Assembly: GCA_964019155.1 (NCBI GenBank)
Contig: OZ025245.1
Location: forward strand, 7,698,223 to 7,762,222
DNA: 64,000 nt
Reading direction: 5' to 3'
DNA from: Osedax fenrisi
Lineage: Eukaryota > Annelida > Polychaeta > Sabellida > Siboglinidae
Part shown: one piece after another, positions 18,501 to 34,316 of the stretch
How positions within the stretch are numbered: the stretch's first letter is position 1
Layout: every line of letters starts with the position of its first letter
Program-made: the position numbers and the translations under genes
The notes under the pieces: model-generated
What the model was told of the DNA's origin: nothing
What the model saw: the letters and a program-made list of their open reading frames with translations, nothing else
The model's database searches: none

Positions 18501-21500
18501 ATATTCTTATAATAATCTTATAATACTCTTATAGTATTATAATACTCTTATAATACTCTTATAGTATTATAATACTCTTGTAATACTATTATAGTATTAC
18601 AATAATCTTATAATACTCTTATAGTATTATAATACTCATGTAATACTTGTATAGTATTATAATAATCTTATAATACTCTTATAGTATTATAATACTCTTG
18701 TAATACTCTTATAGTATTACAATAATTATACTCTTATAATACAATTATAGTTTTATAATACTCTTATAATACTCTTATAGTATTATAATACTCTTATAAT
18801 ACTCTTATAGTATTATAATACTCTTGTAATACTCTTATAGTATTACAATAATCTTATAATACTCTTATAGTATTATAATACTCATGTAATACTCTTATAG
18901 TATTACAATAATTATACTCTTATAATACTCTTATAGTATTATAATACTCTTATAATACTCTTATAGTATTATAATACTCTTATAATACTCTTATAGTATT
19001 ATAATACTCTTGTAATACTCTTATAATATTACAATTATCTTATAATACTCTTATAGTATTATAATACTCTTATAGTATTACAATAATTATACTCTTATAA
19101 TACTCTTATAGTATTATAATACTCATGTAATACTCTTATAGTATTACAATAATTATACTCTTATAATACTCTTATAGTATTATAATACTCTTATAATACT
19201 CTTATAGTATTATAATACTCTTATAATACTCTTATAGTATTATAATACTCTTGTAATACTCTTATAGTATTACAATTATCTTATAATACTCTTATAGTAT
19301 TATAATAATCATGTAATACTCTTATAGTATTACAATAATTATACTCTTATAATACTCTTATAGTTTTATAATATTCTTATAATAATCTTATAATACTCTT
19401 ATAGTATTATAATACTCTTGTAATACTTGTATAGTATTATAATAATCTTATAATACTCTTATAGTATTATAATACTCTTGTAATACTCCTATAGTATTAT
19501 AATAATCTTATAATACTCTTAGAGTATTATAATACTCATGTAATACTCTTATAGTATTACAATAATTATACTCTTATAATACTCTTATAGTATTATAATA
19601 CTCATATAATACTCTTATAGTATTATAATACTCTTGTAATACTCTTATAATATTATAATAATCTTATAATACTCTTATAGTATTATAATACTCATGTAAT
19701 ACTCTTATAGTATTATAATACTCATGTAATACTCTTATAATATTACAATAATTATACTCTTATAATACTCTTATAGTATTATAATACTCTTATAATACTC
19801 TTATAGTATTATAATACTCTTGTAATACTCTTATAGTATTAAAATAATCTTATAATACTCTTATAGTATTATAATACTCATGTAATACTCTTATAGTATT
19901 ACAATAATTATACTCTTATAATACTCTTATAGTATTATAATACTCTTATAATACTCTTATAGTATTATAATACTCTTATAATACTCTTATAGTATTATAA
20001 TACTCTTATAATACTCTTATAGTATTACAATAATTATACTCTTATAATACTCTTATAGTATTATAATACTCTTATAATACTCTTATAGTATTATAATACT
20101 CTTATAATACTCTTATAGTATTATAATACTCTTGTAATACTCTTATAGTATTACAATTATCTTATAATACTCTTATAGTATTATAATACTCTTATAGTAT
20201 TACAATAATTATACTCTTATAATACTCTTATAGTTTTATAATATTCTTATAATAATCTTATAATACTCTTATAGTATTATAATACTCTTGTAATACTCTT
20301 ATAGTATTATAATAATCTTATAATATTCTTATAGTATTATAATACTCTTATAGTATTACAATAATTATACTCTTATAATACTCTTATAGTATTATAATAC
20401 TCATGTAATACTCTTATAGTATTACAATAATCTTATAATACTCTTATAGTATTATAATACTCATGTAATACTCTTATAGTATTACAATAATTATACTCTT
20501 ATAATACTCTTATAGTATTATAATACTCTTATAATACTCTTATAGTATTATAATACTCTTGTAATACTCTTATAGTATTACAATAATCTTATAATACTCT
20601 TATAGTATTATAATACTCATGTAATATTCTTATAGTATTACAATAATTATACTCTTATAATACTCTTATAGTATTATAATACTCTTATAATACTCTTATA
20701 GTATTATAATACTCTTATAATACTCTTATAGTATTATAATACTCTTGTAATACTTGTATAGTATTATAATAATCTTATAATACTCTTATAGTATTATAAT
20801 ACTCTTGTAATACTCTTATAGTATTACAATAATTATACTCTTATAATACAATTATAGTTTTATAATACTCTTATAATACTCTTATAGTATTATAATACTC
20901 TTATAATACTCTTATAGTATTATAATACTCTTGTAATACTCTTATAGTATTACAATAATCTTATAATACTCTTATAGTATTATAATACTCATGTAATACT
21001 CTTATAGTATTACAATAATTATACTCTTATAATACTCTTATAGTATTATAATACTCTTATAATACTCTTATAGTATTATAATACTCTTATAATACTCTTA
21101 TAGTATTATAATACTCTTGTAATACTCTTATAATATTACAATTATCTTATAATACTCTTATAGTATTATAATACTCTTATAGTATTACAATAATTATACT
21201 CTTATAATACTCTTATAGTATTATAATACTCATGTAATACTCTTATAGTATTACAATAATTATACTCTTATAATACTCTTATAGTATTATAATACTCTTA
21301 TAATACTCTTATAGTATTATAATACTCTTATAATACTCTTATAGTATTATAATACTCTTGTAATACTCTTATAGTATTACAATTATCTTATAATACTCTT
21401 ATAGTATTATAATAATCAAGTAATACTCTTATAGTATTACAATAATTATACTCTTATAGTTTTATAATATTCTTATAATAATCTTATAATACTCTTATAG

Positions 21501-24500
21501 TATTATAATACTCTTATAATACTCTTATAGTATTATAATACTCTTGTAATACTATTATAGTATTACAATAATCTTATAATACTCTTATAGTATTATAATA
21601 CTCATGTAATACTTGTATAGTATTATAATAATCTTATAATACTCTTATAGTATTATAATACTCTTGTAATACTCTTATAGTATTACAATAATTATACTCT
21701 TATAATACAATTATAGTTTTATAATACTCTTATAATACTCTTATAGTATTATAATACTCTTATAATACTCTTATAGTATTATAATACTCTTGTAATACTC
21801 TTATAGTATTACAATAATCTTATAATACTCTTATAGTATTATAATACTCATGTAATACTCTTATAGTATTACAATAATTATACTCTTATAATACTCTTAT
21901 AGTATTATAATACTCTTATAATACTCTTATAGTATTATAATACTCTTATAATACTCTTATAGTATTATAATACTCTTGTAATACTCTTATAATATTACAA
22001 TTATCTTATAATACTCTTATAGTATTATAATACTCTTATAGTATTACAATAATTATACTCTTATAATACTCTTATAGTATTATAATACTCATGTAATACT
22101 CTTATAGTATTACAATAATTATACTCTTATAATACTCTTATAGTATTATAATACTCTTATAATACTCTTATAGTATTATAATACTCTTATAATACTCTTA
22201 TAGTATTATAATACTCTTGTAATACTCTTATAGTATTACAATTATCTTATAATACTCTTATAGTATTATAATAATCATGTAATACTCTTATAGTATTACA
22301 ATAATTATACTCTTATAATACTCTTATAGTTTTATAATATTCTTATAATAATCTTATAATACTCTTATAGTATTATAATACTCTTGTAATACTTGTATAG
22401 TATTATAATAATCTTATAATACTCTTATAGTATTATAATACTCTTGTAATACTCTTATAGTATTATAATAATCTTATAATACTCTTAGAGTATTATAATA
22501 CTCATGTAATACTCTTATAGTATTACAATAATTATACTCTTATAATACTCTTATAGTATTATAATACTCATATAATACTCTTATAGTATTATAATACTCT
22601 TGTAATACTCTTATAATATTATAATAATCTTATAATACTCTTATAGTATTATAATACTCATGTAATACTCTTATAGTATTATAATACTCATGTAATACTC
22701 TTATAATATTACAATAATTATACTCTTATAATACTCTTATAGTATTATAATACTCTTATAATACTCTTATAGTATTATAATACTCTTGTAATACTCTTAT
22801 AGTATTAAAATAATCTTATAATACTCTTATAGTATTATAATACTCATGTAATACTCTTATAGTATTACAATAATTATACTCTTATAATACTCTTATAGTA
22901 TTATAATACTCTTATAATACTCTTATAGTATTATAATACTCTTATAATACTCTTATAGTATTATAATACTCTTATAATACTCTTATAGTATTACAATAAT
23001 TATACTCTTATAATACTCTTATAGTATTATAATACTCTTATAATACTCTTATAGTATTATAATACTCTTATAATACTCTTATAGTATTATAATACTCTTG
23101 TAATACTCTTATAGTATTACAATTATCTTATAATACTCTTATAGTATTATAATACTCTTATAGTATTACAATAATTATACTCTTATAATACTCTTATAGT
23201 ATTATAATACTCATGTAATACTCTTATAGTATTACAATAATTATACTCTTATAATACTCTTATAGTATTATAATACTCTTATAATACTCTTATAGTATTA
23301 TAATACTCTTATAATACTCTTATAGTATTATAATACTCTTGTAATACTTGTATAGTATTATAATAATCTTATAATACTCTTATAGTATTATAATACTCTT
23401 GTAATACTCTTATAGTATTACAATAATTATACTCTTATAATACAATTATAGTTTTATAATACTCTTATAATACTCTTATAGTATTATAATACTCTTATAA
23501 TACTCTTATAGTATTATAATACTCTTGTAATACTCTTATAGTATTACAATAATCTTATAATACTCTTATAGTATTATAATACTCATGTAATACTCTTATA
23601 GTATTACAATAATTATACTCTTATAATACTCTTATAGTATTATAATACTCTTATAATACTCTTATAGTATTATAATACTCTTATAATACTCTTATAGTAT
23701 TATAATACTCTTGTAATACTCTTATAGTATTACAATTATCTTATAATACTCTTATAGTATTATAATACTCTTATAGTATTACAATAATTATACTCTTATA
23801 ATACTCTTATAGTATTATAATACTCATGTAATACTCTTATAGTATTACAATAATTATACTCTTATAATACTCTTATAGTATTATAATACTCTTATAATAC
23901 TCTTATAGTATTATAATACTCTTATAATACTCTTATAGTATTATAATACTCTTGTAATACTCTTATAGTATTACAATTATCTTATAATACTCTTATAGTA
24001 TTATAATAATCAAGTAATACTCTTATAGTATTACAATAATTATACTCTTATAGTTTTATAATACTCTTATAATACTCTTATAGTATTATAATACTCTTGT
24101 AATACTATTATAGTATTACAATAATCTTATAATACTCTTATAGTATTATAATACTCATGTAATACTCTTATAGTATTACAATAATTATACTCTTATAATA
24201 CTCTTATAGTATTATAATACTCTTATAATACTCTTATAGTATTATAATACTCTTATAATACTCTTATAGTATTATAATACTCTTGTAATACTCTTATAGT
24301 ATTACAATTATCTTATAATACTCTTATAGTATTATAATAATCATTTAATACTCTTATAGTATTACAATAATTATACTCTTATAGTTTTATAATACTCTTA
24401 TAATACTCTTATAGTATTATAATACTCTTGTAATACTATTATAGTATTACAATAATCTTATAATACTCTTATAGTATTATAATACTCATGTAATACTCTT

Positions 24501-27500
24501 ATAGTATTACAATAATTATACTCTTATAATACTCTTATAGTATTATAATACTCTTATAATACTCTTATAGTATTATAATACTCTTATAATACTCTTATAG
24601 TATTATAATACTCTTGTAATACTCTTATAGTATTACAATTATCTTATAATACTCTTATAGTATTATAATAATCATTTAATACTCTTATAGTATTACAATA
24701 ATTATACTCTTATAATACTCTTATAGTTTTATAATATTCTTATAATAATCTTATAATACTCTTATAGTATTATAATACTCTTGTAATACTTGTATAGTAT
24801 TATAATAATCTTATAATACTCTTATAGTATTATAATACTCTTGTAATACTCTTATAGTATTATAATAATCTTATAATACTCTTATAGTATTATAATACTC
24901 ATGTAATACTCTTATAGTATTACAATAATTATACTCTTATAATACTCTTATAGTATTATAATACTCATATAATACTCTTATAGTATTATAATACTCTTGT
25001 AATACTCTTATAATATTATAATAATCTTATAATACTCTTATAGTATTATAATACTCATGTAATACTCTTATAGTATTATAATACTCATGTAATACTCTTA
25101 TAGTATTACAATAATTATACTCTTATAATACTCTTATAGTATTATAATACTCATGTAATACTCTTATAGTATTACAATAATTATACTCTTATAATACTCT
25201 TATAGTATTATAATACTCTTATAATACGCTTATAGTATTATAATACTCTTATAATACTCTTATAGTATTATAATACTCTTGTAATACTCTTATAGTATTA
25301 CAATTATCTTATAATTCTCTTATAGTATTATAATAATCATGTAATACTCTTATAGTATTACAATAATTATACTCTTATAATACTCTTATAGTTTATAATA
25401 TTCTTATAATAATCTTATAATACTCTTATAGTATTATAATACTCTTGTAATACTTGTATAGTATTATAATAATCTTATAATACTCTTATAGTATTATAAT
25501 ACTCTTGTAATACTCTTATAGTATTATAATAATCTTATAATACTCTTATAGTATTATAATACTCATGTAATACTCTTATAGTATTACAATAATTATACTC
25601 TTATAATACTCTTATAGTATTATAATACTCATATAATACTCTTATAGTATTATAATACTCTTGTAATACTCTTATAATATTATAATAATCTTATAATACT
25701 CTTATAGTATTATAATACTCATGTAATACTCTTATAGTATTACAACAATTATACTCTTATAATACTCTTATATTATTATAATACTCTTGTAATACTCTTA
25801 TAGTATTACAATTATCTTATAATACTCTTATAGTATTATAATACTCTTATAGTATTACAATAATTATATTCTTATAATACTCTTATAGTATTATAATACT
25901 CATGTAATACTCTTATAGTATTACAATAATTATACTCTTATAATACTCTTATAGTATTATAATACTCATGTAATACTCTTATAGTATTACAATAATTATA
26001 CTCTTATAATACTCTTATAGTATTATAATACTCTTATAATACTCTTATAGTATTATAATACTCTTATAATACTATTATAGTATTATAATACTCTTGTAAT
26101 ACTCTTATAGTATTACAATTATCTTATAATACTCTTATAGTATTATAATAATCATGTAATACTCTTATAGTATTACAATAATTATACTCTTATAATACTC
26201 TTATAGTTTTATAATATTCTTATAATAATCTTATAATACTCTTATAGTATTATAATACTCTTGTAATACTCTTATAGTATTATAATAATCTTATAATATT
26301 CTTATAGTATTATAATACTCTTATAGTATTACAATAATTATACTCTTATAATACTCTTATAGTATTATAATACTCATGTAATACTCTTATAGTATTACAA
26401 TAATCTTATAATACTCTTATAGTATTATAATACTCTTATAATACTCTTATAGTATTATAATACTCTTATAATACTATTATAGTATTATAATACTCTTGTA
26501 ATACTCTTATAGTATTACAATTATCTTATAATACTCTTATAGTATTATAATAATCATGTAATACTCTTATAGTATTACAATAATTATACTCTTATAATAC
26601 TCTTATAGTATTATAATACTCATGTAATACTCTTATAGTATTACAATAATTATACTCTTATAATACTCTTATAGTATTATAATACTCTTATAATACTCTT
26701 ATAGTATTATAATACTCTTGTAATACTCTTATAGTATTACAATAATCTTATAATACTCTTATAGTATTATAATACTCATGTAATATTCTTATAGTATTAC
26801 AATAATTATACTCTTATAATACTCTTATAGTATTATAATACTCTTATAATACTCTTATAGTATTATAATACTCTTATAATACTCTTATAGTATTATAATA
26901 CTCTTGTAATACTTGTATAGTATTATAATAATCTTATAATACTCTTATAGTATTATAATACTCTTGTAATACTCTTATAGTATTACAATAATTATACTCT
27001 TATAATACAATTATAGTTTTATAATACTCTTATAATACTCTTATAGTATTATAATACTCTTATAATACTCTTATAGTATTATAATACTCTTGTAATACTC
27101 TTATAGTATTACAATAATCTTATAATACTCTTATAGTATTATAATACTCATGTAATACTCTTATAGTATTACAATAATTATACTCTTATAATACTCTTAT
27201 AGTATTATAATACTCTTATAATACTCTTATAATATTATAATACTCTTATAATACTCTTATAGTATTATAATACTCTTGTAATACTCTTATAGTATTACAA
27301 TAATTATACTCTTATAATACTCTTATAGTATTATAATACTCTTATAATACTCTTATAGTATTATAATACTCTTATAATACTCTTATAGTATTATAATACT
27401 CTTGTAATACTCTTATAGTATTACAATTATCTTATAATACTCTTATAGTATTATAATAATCAAGTAATACTCTTATAGTATTACAATAATTATACTCTTA

Positions 27501-30500
27501 TAGTTTTATAATATTCTTATAATAATCTTATAATACTCTTATAGTATTATAATACTCTTATAATACTCTTATAGTATTATAATACTCTTGTAATACTATT
27601 ATAGTATTACAATAATCTTATAATACTCTTATAGTATTATAATACTCATGTAATACTCTTATAGTATTACAATAATTATACTCTTATAATACTCTTATAG
27701 TATTATAATACTCTTATAATACTCTTATAGTATTATAATACTCTTATAATACTCTTATAGTATTATAATACTCTTGTAATACTCTTATAGTATTACAATT
27801 ATCTTATAATACTCTTATAGTATTATAATAATCATGTAATACTCTTATAGTATTACAATAATTATACTCTTATAATACTCTTATAGTATTATAGTATTAT
27901 AGTATTATAATACTCTTGTAATACTTGTATAGTATTATAATAATCTTATAATACTCTTATAGTATTATAATACTCTTGTAATACTCTTATAGTATTATAA
28001 TAATCTTATAATACTCTTATAGTATTATAATACTCATGTAATACTCTTATAGTTTTACAATAATTATACTCTTATAATACTCTTATAGTATTATAATACT
28101 CATATAATACTCTTATAGTATTATAATACTCTTGTAATACTCTTATAATATTATAATAATCTTATAATACTCTTATAGTATTATAATACTCATGTAATAC
28201 TCTTATAGTATTACAATAATTATACTCTTATAATACTCTTATAGTATTATAATACTCTTATAATACTCTTATAGTATTATAATACTCTTATAATACTATT
28301 ATAGTATTATAATACTCTTGTAATACTCTTATAGTATTACAATTATCTTATAATACTCTTATAGTATTATAATAATCATGTAATACTCTTATAGTATTAC
28401 AATAATGATACTCTTATAATACTCTTATAGTTTTATAATATTATAATAATCTTATAATACTCTTATAGTATTATAATACTCTTGTAATACTCTTATTGTA
28501 TTATAATAATCTTATAATACTCTTATAGTATTATAATACTCTTATAGTATTACAATAATTATACTCTTATAATACTCTTATAGTATTATAATACTCTTGT
28601 AATACTCTTATAGTATTACAATAATCTTATAATACTCTTATAGTATTATAATACTCATGTAATACTCTTATAGTATTACAATAATTATACTCTTATAATA
28701 CTCTTATAGTATTATAATACTCTTATAATACTCTTATAGTATTATAATACTCTTATAATACTCTTATAGTATTATAATACTCTTGTAATATTCTTATAGT
28801 ATTACAATAATCTTATAATACTCTTATAGTATTATAATACTCATGTAATACTCTTATAGTATTACAATAATTATACTCTTATAATACTCTTATAGTATTA
28901 TAATACTCTTATAATACTCTTATAGTATTATAATACTCTTGTAATACTCTTATAGTATTACAATAATCTTATAATACTCTTATAGTATTATAATACTCAT
29001 GTAATACTCTTATAGTATTACAATAATTATACTCTTATAATACTCTTATAGTATTATAGTATTATAGTATTATAATACTCTTGTAATACTTGTATAGTAT
29101 TATAATAATCTTATAATACTCTTATAGTATTATAATACTCTTGTAATACTCTTATAGTATTATAATAATCTTATAATACTCTTATAGTATTATAATACTC
29201 ATGTAATACTCTTATAGTATTACAATAATTATACTCTTATAATACTCTTATAGTATTATAATACTCATATAATACTCTTATAGTATTATAATACTCTTGT
29301 AATACTCTTATAATATTATAATAATCTTATAATACTCTTATAGTATTATAATACTCATGTAATACTCTTATAGTATTACAATAATTATACTCTTATAATA
29401 CTCTTATATTATTATAATACTCTTGTAATACTCTTATAGTATTACAATTATCATATAATACTCTTATAGTATTATAATACTCTTATAGTATTACAATAAT
29501 TATATTCTTATAATACTCTTATAGTATTATAATACTCATGTAATAATCTTATAGTATTACAATAATTATACTCTTATAATACTCTTATAGTATTATAATA
29601 CTCATGTAATACTCTTATAGTATTACAATAATTATACTCTTATAATACTCTTATAGTATTATAATACTCTTATAATACTCTTATAGTATTATAATACTCT
29701 TATAATACTCTTATAGTATTATAATACTCTTGTAATACTCTTATAGTATTACAATTATCTTATAATACTCTTATAGTATTATAATAATCAAGTAATACTC
29801 TTATAGTATTACAATAATTATACTCTTATAGTTTTATAATATTCTTATAATAATCTTATAATACTCTTATAGTATTATAATACTCTTGTAATACTTGTAT
29901 AGTATTATAATAATCTTATAATACTCTTATAGTATTATAATACTCTTGTAATACTCTTATAGTATTATAATAATCTTATAATACTCTTATAGTATTATAA
30001 TACTCATGTAATACTCTTATAGTATTACAATACTTATACTCTTATAATACTCTTATAGTATTATAATACTCATATAATACTCTTATAGTATTATAATACT
30101 CTTGTAATACTCTTATAGTATTATAATTATCTTATAATACTCTTATAGTATTATAATACTCATGTAATACTCTTATAGTATTACAATAATTATACTCTTA
30201 TAATACTCTTATAGTATTATAATACTCTTGTAATACTCTTATAGTATTACAATTATCTTATAATACTCTTATAGTATTATAATACTCTTATAGTATTACA
30301 ATAATTATACTCTTATAATATTCTTATAGTATTATAATACTCATGTAATACTCTTATAGTATTACAATAAGTATACTCTTATAATATTCTTATAGTATTA
30401 TAATACTCATGTAATACTCTTATAGTATTACAATAATTATACTCTTATAATACTCTTATAGTATTATAATACTCTTATAATACTCTTATAGTATTATAAT

Positions 30501-32324
30501 ACTCTTATAATACTCTTATAGTATTATAATACTCTTGTAATACTCTTATAGTATTACAATTATCTTATAATACTCTTATAGTATTATAATAATCATGTAA
30601 TACTCTTATAGTATTACAATAATTATACTCTTATAATACTCTTATAGTTTTATAATATTCTTATAATAATCTTATAATACTCTTATAGTATTATAATACT
30701 CTTGTAATACTCTTATAGTATTATAATAATCTTATAATACTCTTATAGTATTATAATACTCTTATAGTATTATAATACTCTTATAGTATTACAATAATTA
30801 TACTCTTATAATACTCTTATAGTATTATAATACTCATGTAATACTCTTATAGTATTACAATAATCTTATAATACTCTTATAGTATTACAATAATCTTATA
30901 ATACTCTTATAGTATTATAATACTCTTATAGTATTACAATAATTATACTCTTATAATACTCTTATAGTATTATAATACTCATGTAATACTCTTATAGTAT
31001 TACAATAATCTTATAATACTCTTATAGTATTATAATACTCATGTAATACTCTTATAGTATTACAATAATTATACTCTTATAATACTCTTATAGTATTATA
31101 ATACTCTTATAATACTCTTATAGTATTATAATACTCTTGTAATACTCTTATAGTATTACAATAATCTTATAATACTCTTATAGTATTATAATACTCATGT
31201 AATACTCTTATAGTATTACAATAATTATACTCTTATAATACAATTATAGTTTTATAATACTCTTATAATACTCTTATAGTATTATAATACTCTTGTAATA
31301 CTTGTATAGTATTATAATAATCTTATAATACTCTTATAGTGTTACAATAATTATACTCTTATAATACAATTATAGTTTTATAATACTCTTATAATACTCT
31401 TATAGTATTATAATACTCTTATAATACTCTTATAGTATTATAATACTCTTGTAATACTCTTATAGTATTACAATAATCTTATAATACTCTTATAGTATTA
31501 CAATAATCTTATAATACTCTTATAGTATTATAATACTCATGTAATACTCTTATAGTATTACAATAATCTTATAATACTCGTATAGTATTATAATACTCTT
31601 GTAATACTCTTATAGTATTACAATAATTTTATAATACTCTTATAGTATTATAATACTCATGTAATACTCTTATAGTATTACAATAATTATACTCTTATAA
31701 TACTCTTATAGTATTATAATACTCTTATAATACTCGTATAGTATTATAATACTCTTGTAATACTCTTATAGTATTACAATAATCTTATAATACTCTTATA
31801 GTATTATAATACTCATGTAATACTCTTATAGTATTACAATAATTATACTCTTATAATACTCTTATAGTATTATAATACTCTTATAATACTCTTATAGTAT
31901 TATAATACTCTTATAATACTCTTATAGTATTATAATACTCTTGTAATACTCTTATAGTATTACAATAATTATACTCTTATAATACAATTATAGTTTTATA
32001 ATACTCTTGTAATACTCTTATAGTATTATAATACTCTTATAATACTCTTATAGTATTATAATACTCTTGTAATACTCTTATAGTATTACAATTATCTTAT
32101 AATACTCTTATAGTATTATAATACTCTTATAGTATTACAATAATTATACTCTTATAATACTCTTATAGTATTATAATACTCATGTAATACTCTTATAGTA
32201 TTACAATAATTATACTCTTATAATACTCTTATAGTATTATAATACTCTTATAATACTCTTATAGTATTATAATACTCTTATAATACTCTTATAGTATTAT
32301 AATACTCTTGTAATACTCTTATAG
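588..32324. repeat. 31.7-kb AT-rich satellite array of about 30-bp units with higher-order structure
   Basis: The whole stretch is built from a unit of about 30 bp: an 11-mer TTATAATACTC followed by a 19-mer TTATAGTATTATAATACTC. Variants replace TTATAATACTC with TTGTAATACTC or TCATGTAATACTC, or end in TTACAATAATTATACTC. GC is about 17%. Each unit contains the perfect 14-bp palindrome AGTATTATAATACT and the hairpin AATACT-cttat-AGTATT. Rare variants recur at fixed offsets, so larger blocks were duplicated. A variant with AACACTC is at 3051 and 5345, and one with CTATTAATACTCTTAATG is at 3971 and 6265 (both 2,294 bp apart). CTTATAATCC at 7051/14463 and TCTTCTAG at 7151/14563 are 7,412 bp apart. 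CAAGTAATAC at 18451/21417 and an AGAG variant at 19521/22487 are 2,966 bp apart. There is no coding potential: stops occur in all frames. A heterochromatic or centromeric satellite is a reasonable inference, but nothing here proves it. Confidence 0.98.
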
Positions 32325-34141
32325 GGTGGTTGGGGTATTGTGGTATTAGGGTATTGTGGTATTGGGGGGTTATGGTATTGTGGTATTGGGAGATTGTGGT
32401 ATTGGGGTATTGGGGTTTGGGGGTTATGGTATCGGGGACTGTGTTATTGGGGTACTGAGAGGTTGTGGTATAGGGGTATTGTGGTATTGGGGGATTGTGG
32501 TGTTGGGTGATTGTGGTATTGGGTGATTGGTGTATTTGGGTATTGGGGGGTTGAGTGGTTGTGGTATTGGGGGACTGTGGTATTGGGGGGTTGTGGTATT
32601 GGGGTATTGGGATATTTTTGTATTGGGTGTTGTGTTATTGGGGGGTTGGGGCTTGTGGTTTTGGGGATTGTGGGATTGTAGGATTGGAGGATTGTGGGAT
32701 TGTGGGATTGGAGGATTGGAGGATTGGAGGTTTATAGGATTGTGGGATTGAGGATTGTGGGATTGTGGGATTGGATGATTGTGGTATTGGGTGATTGGTG
32801 TATTTAGGTATTGGGGGGTTGAGTGGTTGTGGTATTGGGGGACTGTGGTATTGGGGGGTTGTGGTATTGGGGTATTGGGATATTTTGGTATTGGGTGTTG
32901 TGTTATTGGGGGGTTGGGGTTTGTGGTTTTGGGGATTGTGGGATTATAGGATTGGAGGATTGTGGGATTGTGGGATTGGAGGATTGGAGGATTGGAGGTT
33001 TGTAGGATTGTGGGATTGAGGATTGTGGGATTGTGGGATTGGATGATTGTGGGATTGGAGGATTGGTGGATTGTGGGATTATGGGAATGGAGGATTGTGG
33101 GATTGTGAGATTTAAGGATTGTGGGATTGTAGGATTGGAGGATTGGAGGATTGTGGGATTGTGGGATTGGAGGATTGTGGGATTGTGGGATAGGAGGATT
33201 GTGAGATTATGGGATTAGAGTATTGTGGGATTGTGGGATTTTGGGATTTTGGGATTGTGGGATTGTTGGATTGTGGGATTATGGTATTGTTTGATTGTGG
33301 GATTGTGGGATTATGGTATTGTTTGATTGTGGGATTGTGGGATTGAGGGATTGAAGGATTATGGACTTGTGGGATTGTTGGAATGGAGTATTGGTGGATT
33401 GGGGGTAGAGGGATTGGGGAATTGGTGGGGTTAGACGATTGGGGTATTCGAGGAATGGGGGATTGGGTGGTTGTTGGATTGGAGGATTGGAGAATTGTTG
33501 GATTGGAGGATAATGGGATTGGAGGATTAGAGGATTATAGGATTGTAGGATTGGGTGATTATGGGATTGTGGAATTGGATGATTGAGGGAATGTGGGATT
33601 GGAGGGTTATGGGATTGTATGATTGTGGGATTTTGGGATTGGAGGATTGGAGGATTGTGGGATTGGAGGATTGTAGGATTTGGAGGATTGCGGGACCACG
33701 GGATTAGAGGATTGCGGGATTTTGGGATTGGAGGATTGTAGTATTTGGGGTTATGGTATTGGGGGGTTGTGGTATTGGGGGGTTGTTGTATTGTGGTATT
33801 GAGGGATTGTGGAGTTGTATTGTTCGGGTATTGGGGGAGTGTTGTATTGTGGTGTTTGGGTATTGAAGTATTGTATTATTGTGGTATTGTGGTATTGTGG
33901 TATTGTAGTATTGTGGTATTGTATTATTGTGGTATTGTGGTATTGGGGGAGTGTGGTATTCGGGGTATTGTGGTATTGGTGGAGTGTGGTATTGGGGGAG
34001 TGTGGTATTGGGGGAGTGTGGTATTGAGGGAGTGTGGTGTTGGGGAAGTGTGGTATTGGGGAAGTATGGAATTGGGGGATTGAAGGATTGTGGTATTGAG
34101 TTATTGAGTAAGTGAGGTATTAATGTATTGAGAGATTGTGG
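32325..34141 (+). repeat. G/T-rich minisatellite, left arm of a giant inverted repeat
   Basis: It begins abruptly after the satellite. It is made of 8-bp units GTATTGTG, GTATTGGG, GATTGTGG and GATTGGAG, with almost no C on the plus strand. The first part uses GTATTGNG units and the middle uses GATTGNGG units, then the array returns to GTATTGTG/GGAGTGTG. A block of 268 bp is tandemly duplicated (copies start at 32527 and 32795). Runs of GGGG are frequent, so G-quadruplex formation on the plus strand is possible. Its many open frames, rich in G, L, W and I, are artefacts of an 8-bp unit read in three phases. Confidence 0.95.
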
Positions 34142-34316
34142 GATTCAATCATGCTCAATGCCTTGATTCCTCAATTCACCAATTACTCAATTCCTCGGGA
34201 TTGGGGGGGTTGTGATATTGTTGTATTGTGTTATTGAGGGATTGAGGTATTGAGGTGTTGAGGTGTTGAGGTGTTGAGAGATTGTGGGATTCAATCATGC
34301 TCAATGCCTTAATTCC
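34128..34316. repeat. Duplicated strand-switch junction inside the minisatellite
   Basis: The motif GATTCAATCATGCTCAATGC occurs at 34142 and again at 34288, 146 bp apart, with matching flanks (GAGAGATTGTGG before, CTT after). At each copy the sequence flips from G/T-rich to C/A-rich. Between them it reverts to G/T-rich (34197-34287). The point of strand inversion was therefore itself duplicated. Confidence 0.9.

Noticed and set aside
588..32324. Regularly spaced repeats that might suggest a CRISPR array.
   Set aside because: The units are contiguous with no unique spacers, and the host is eukaryotic. This is satellite DNA.
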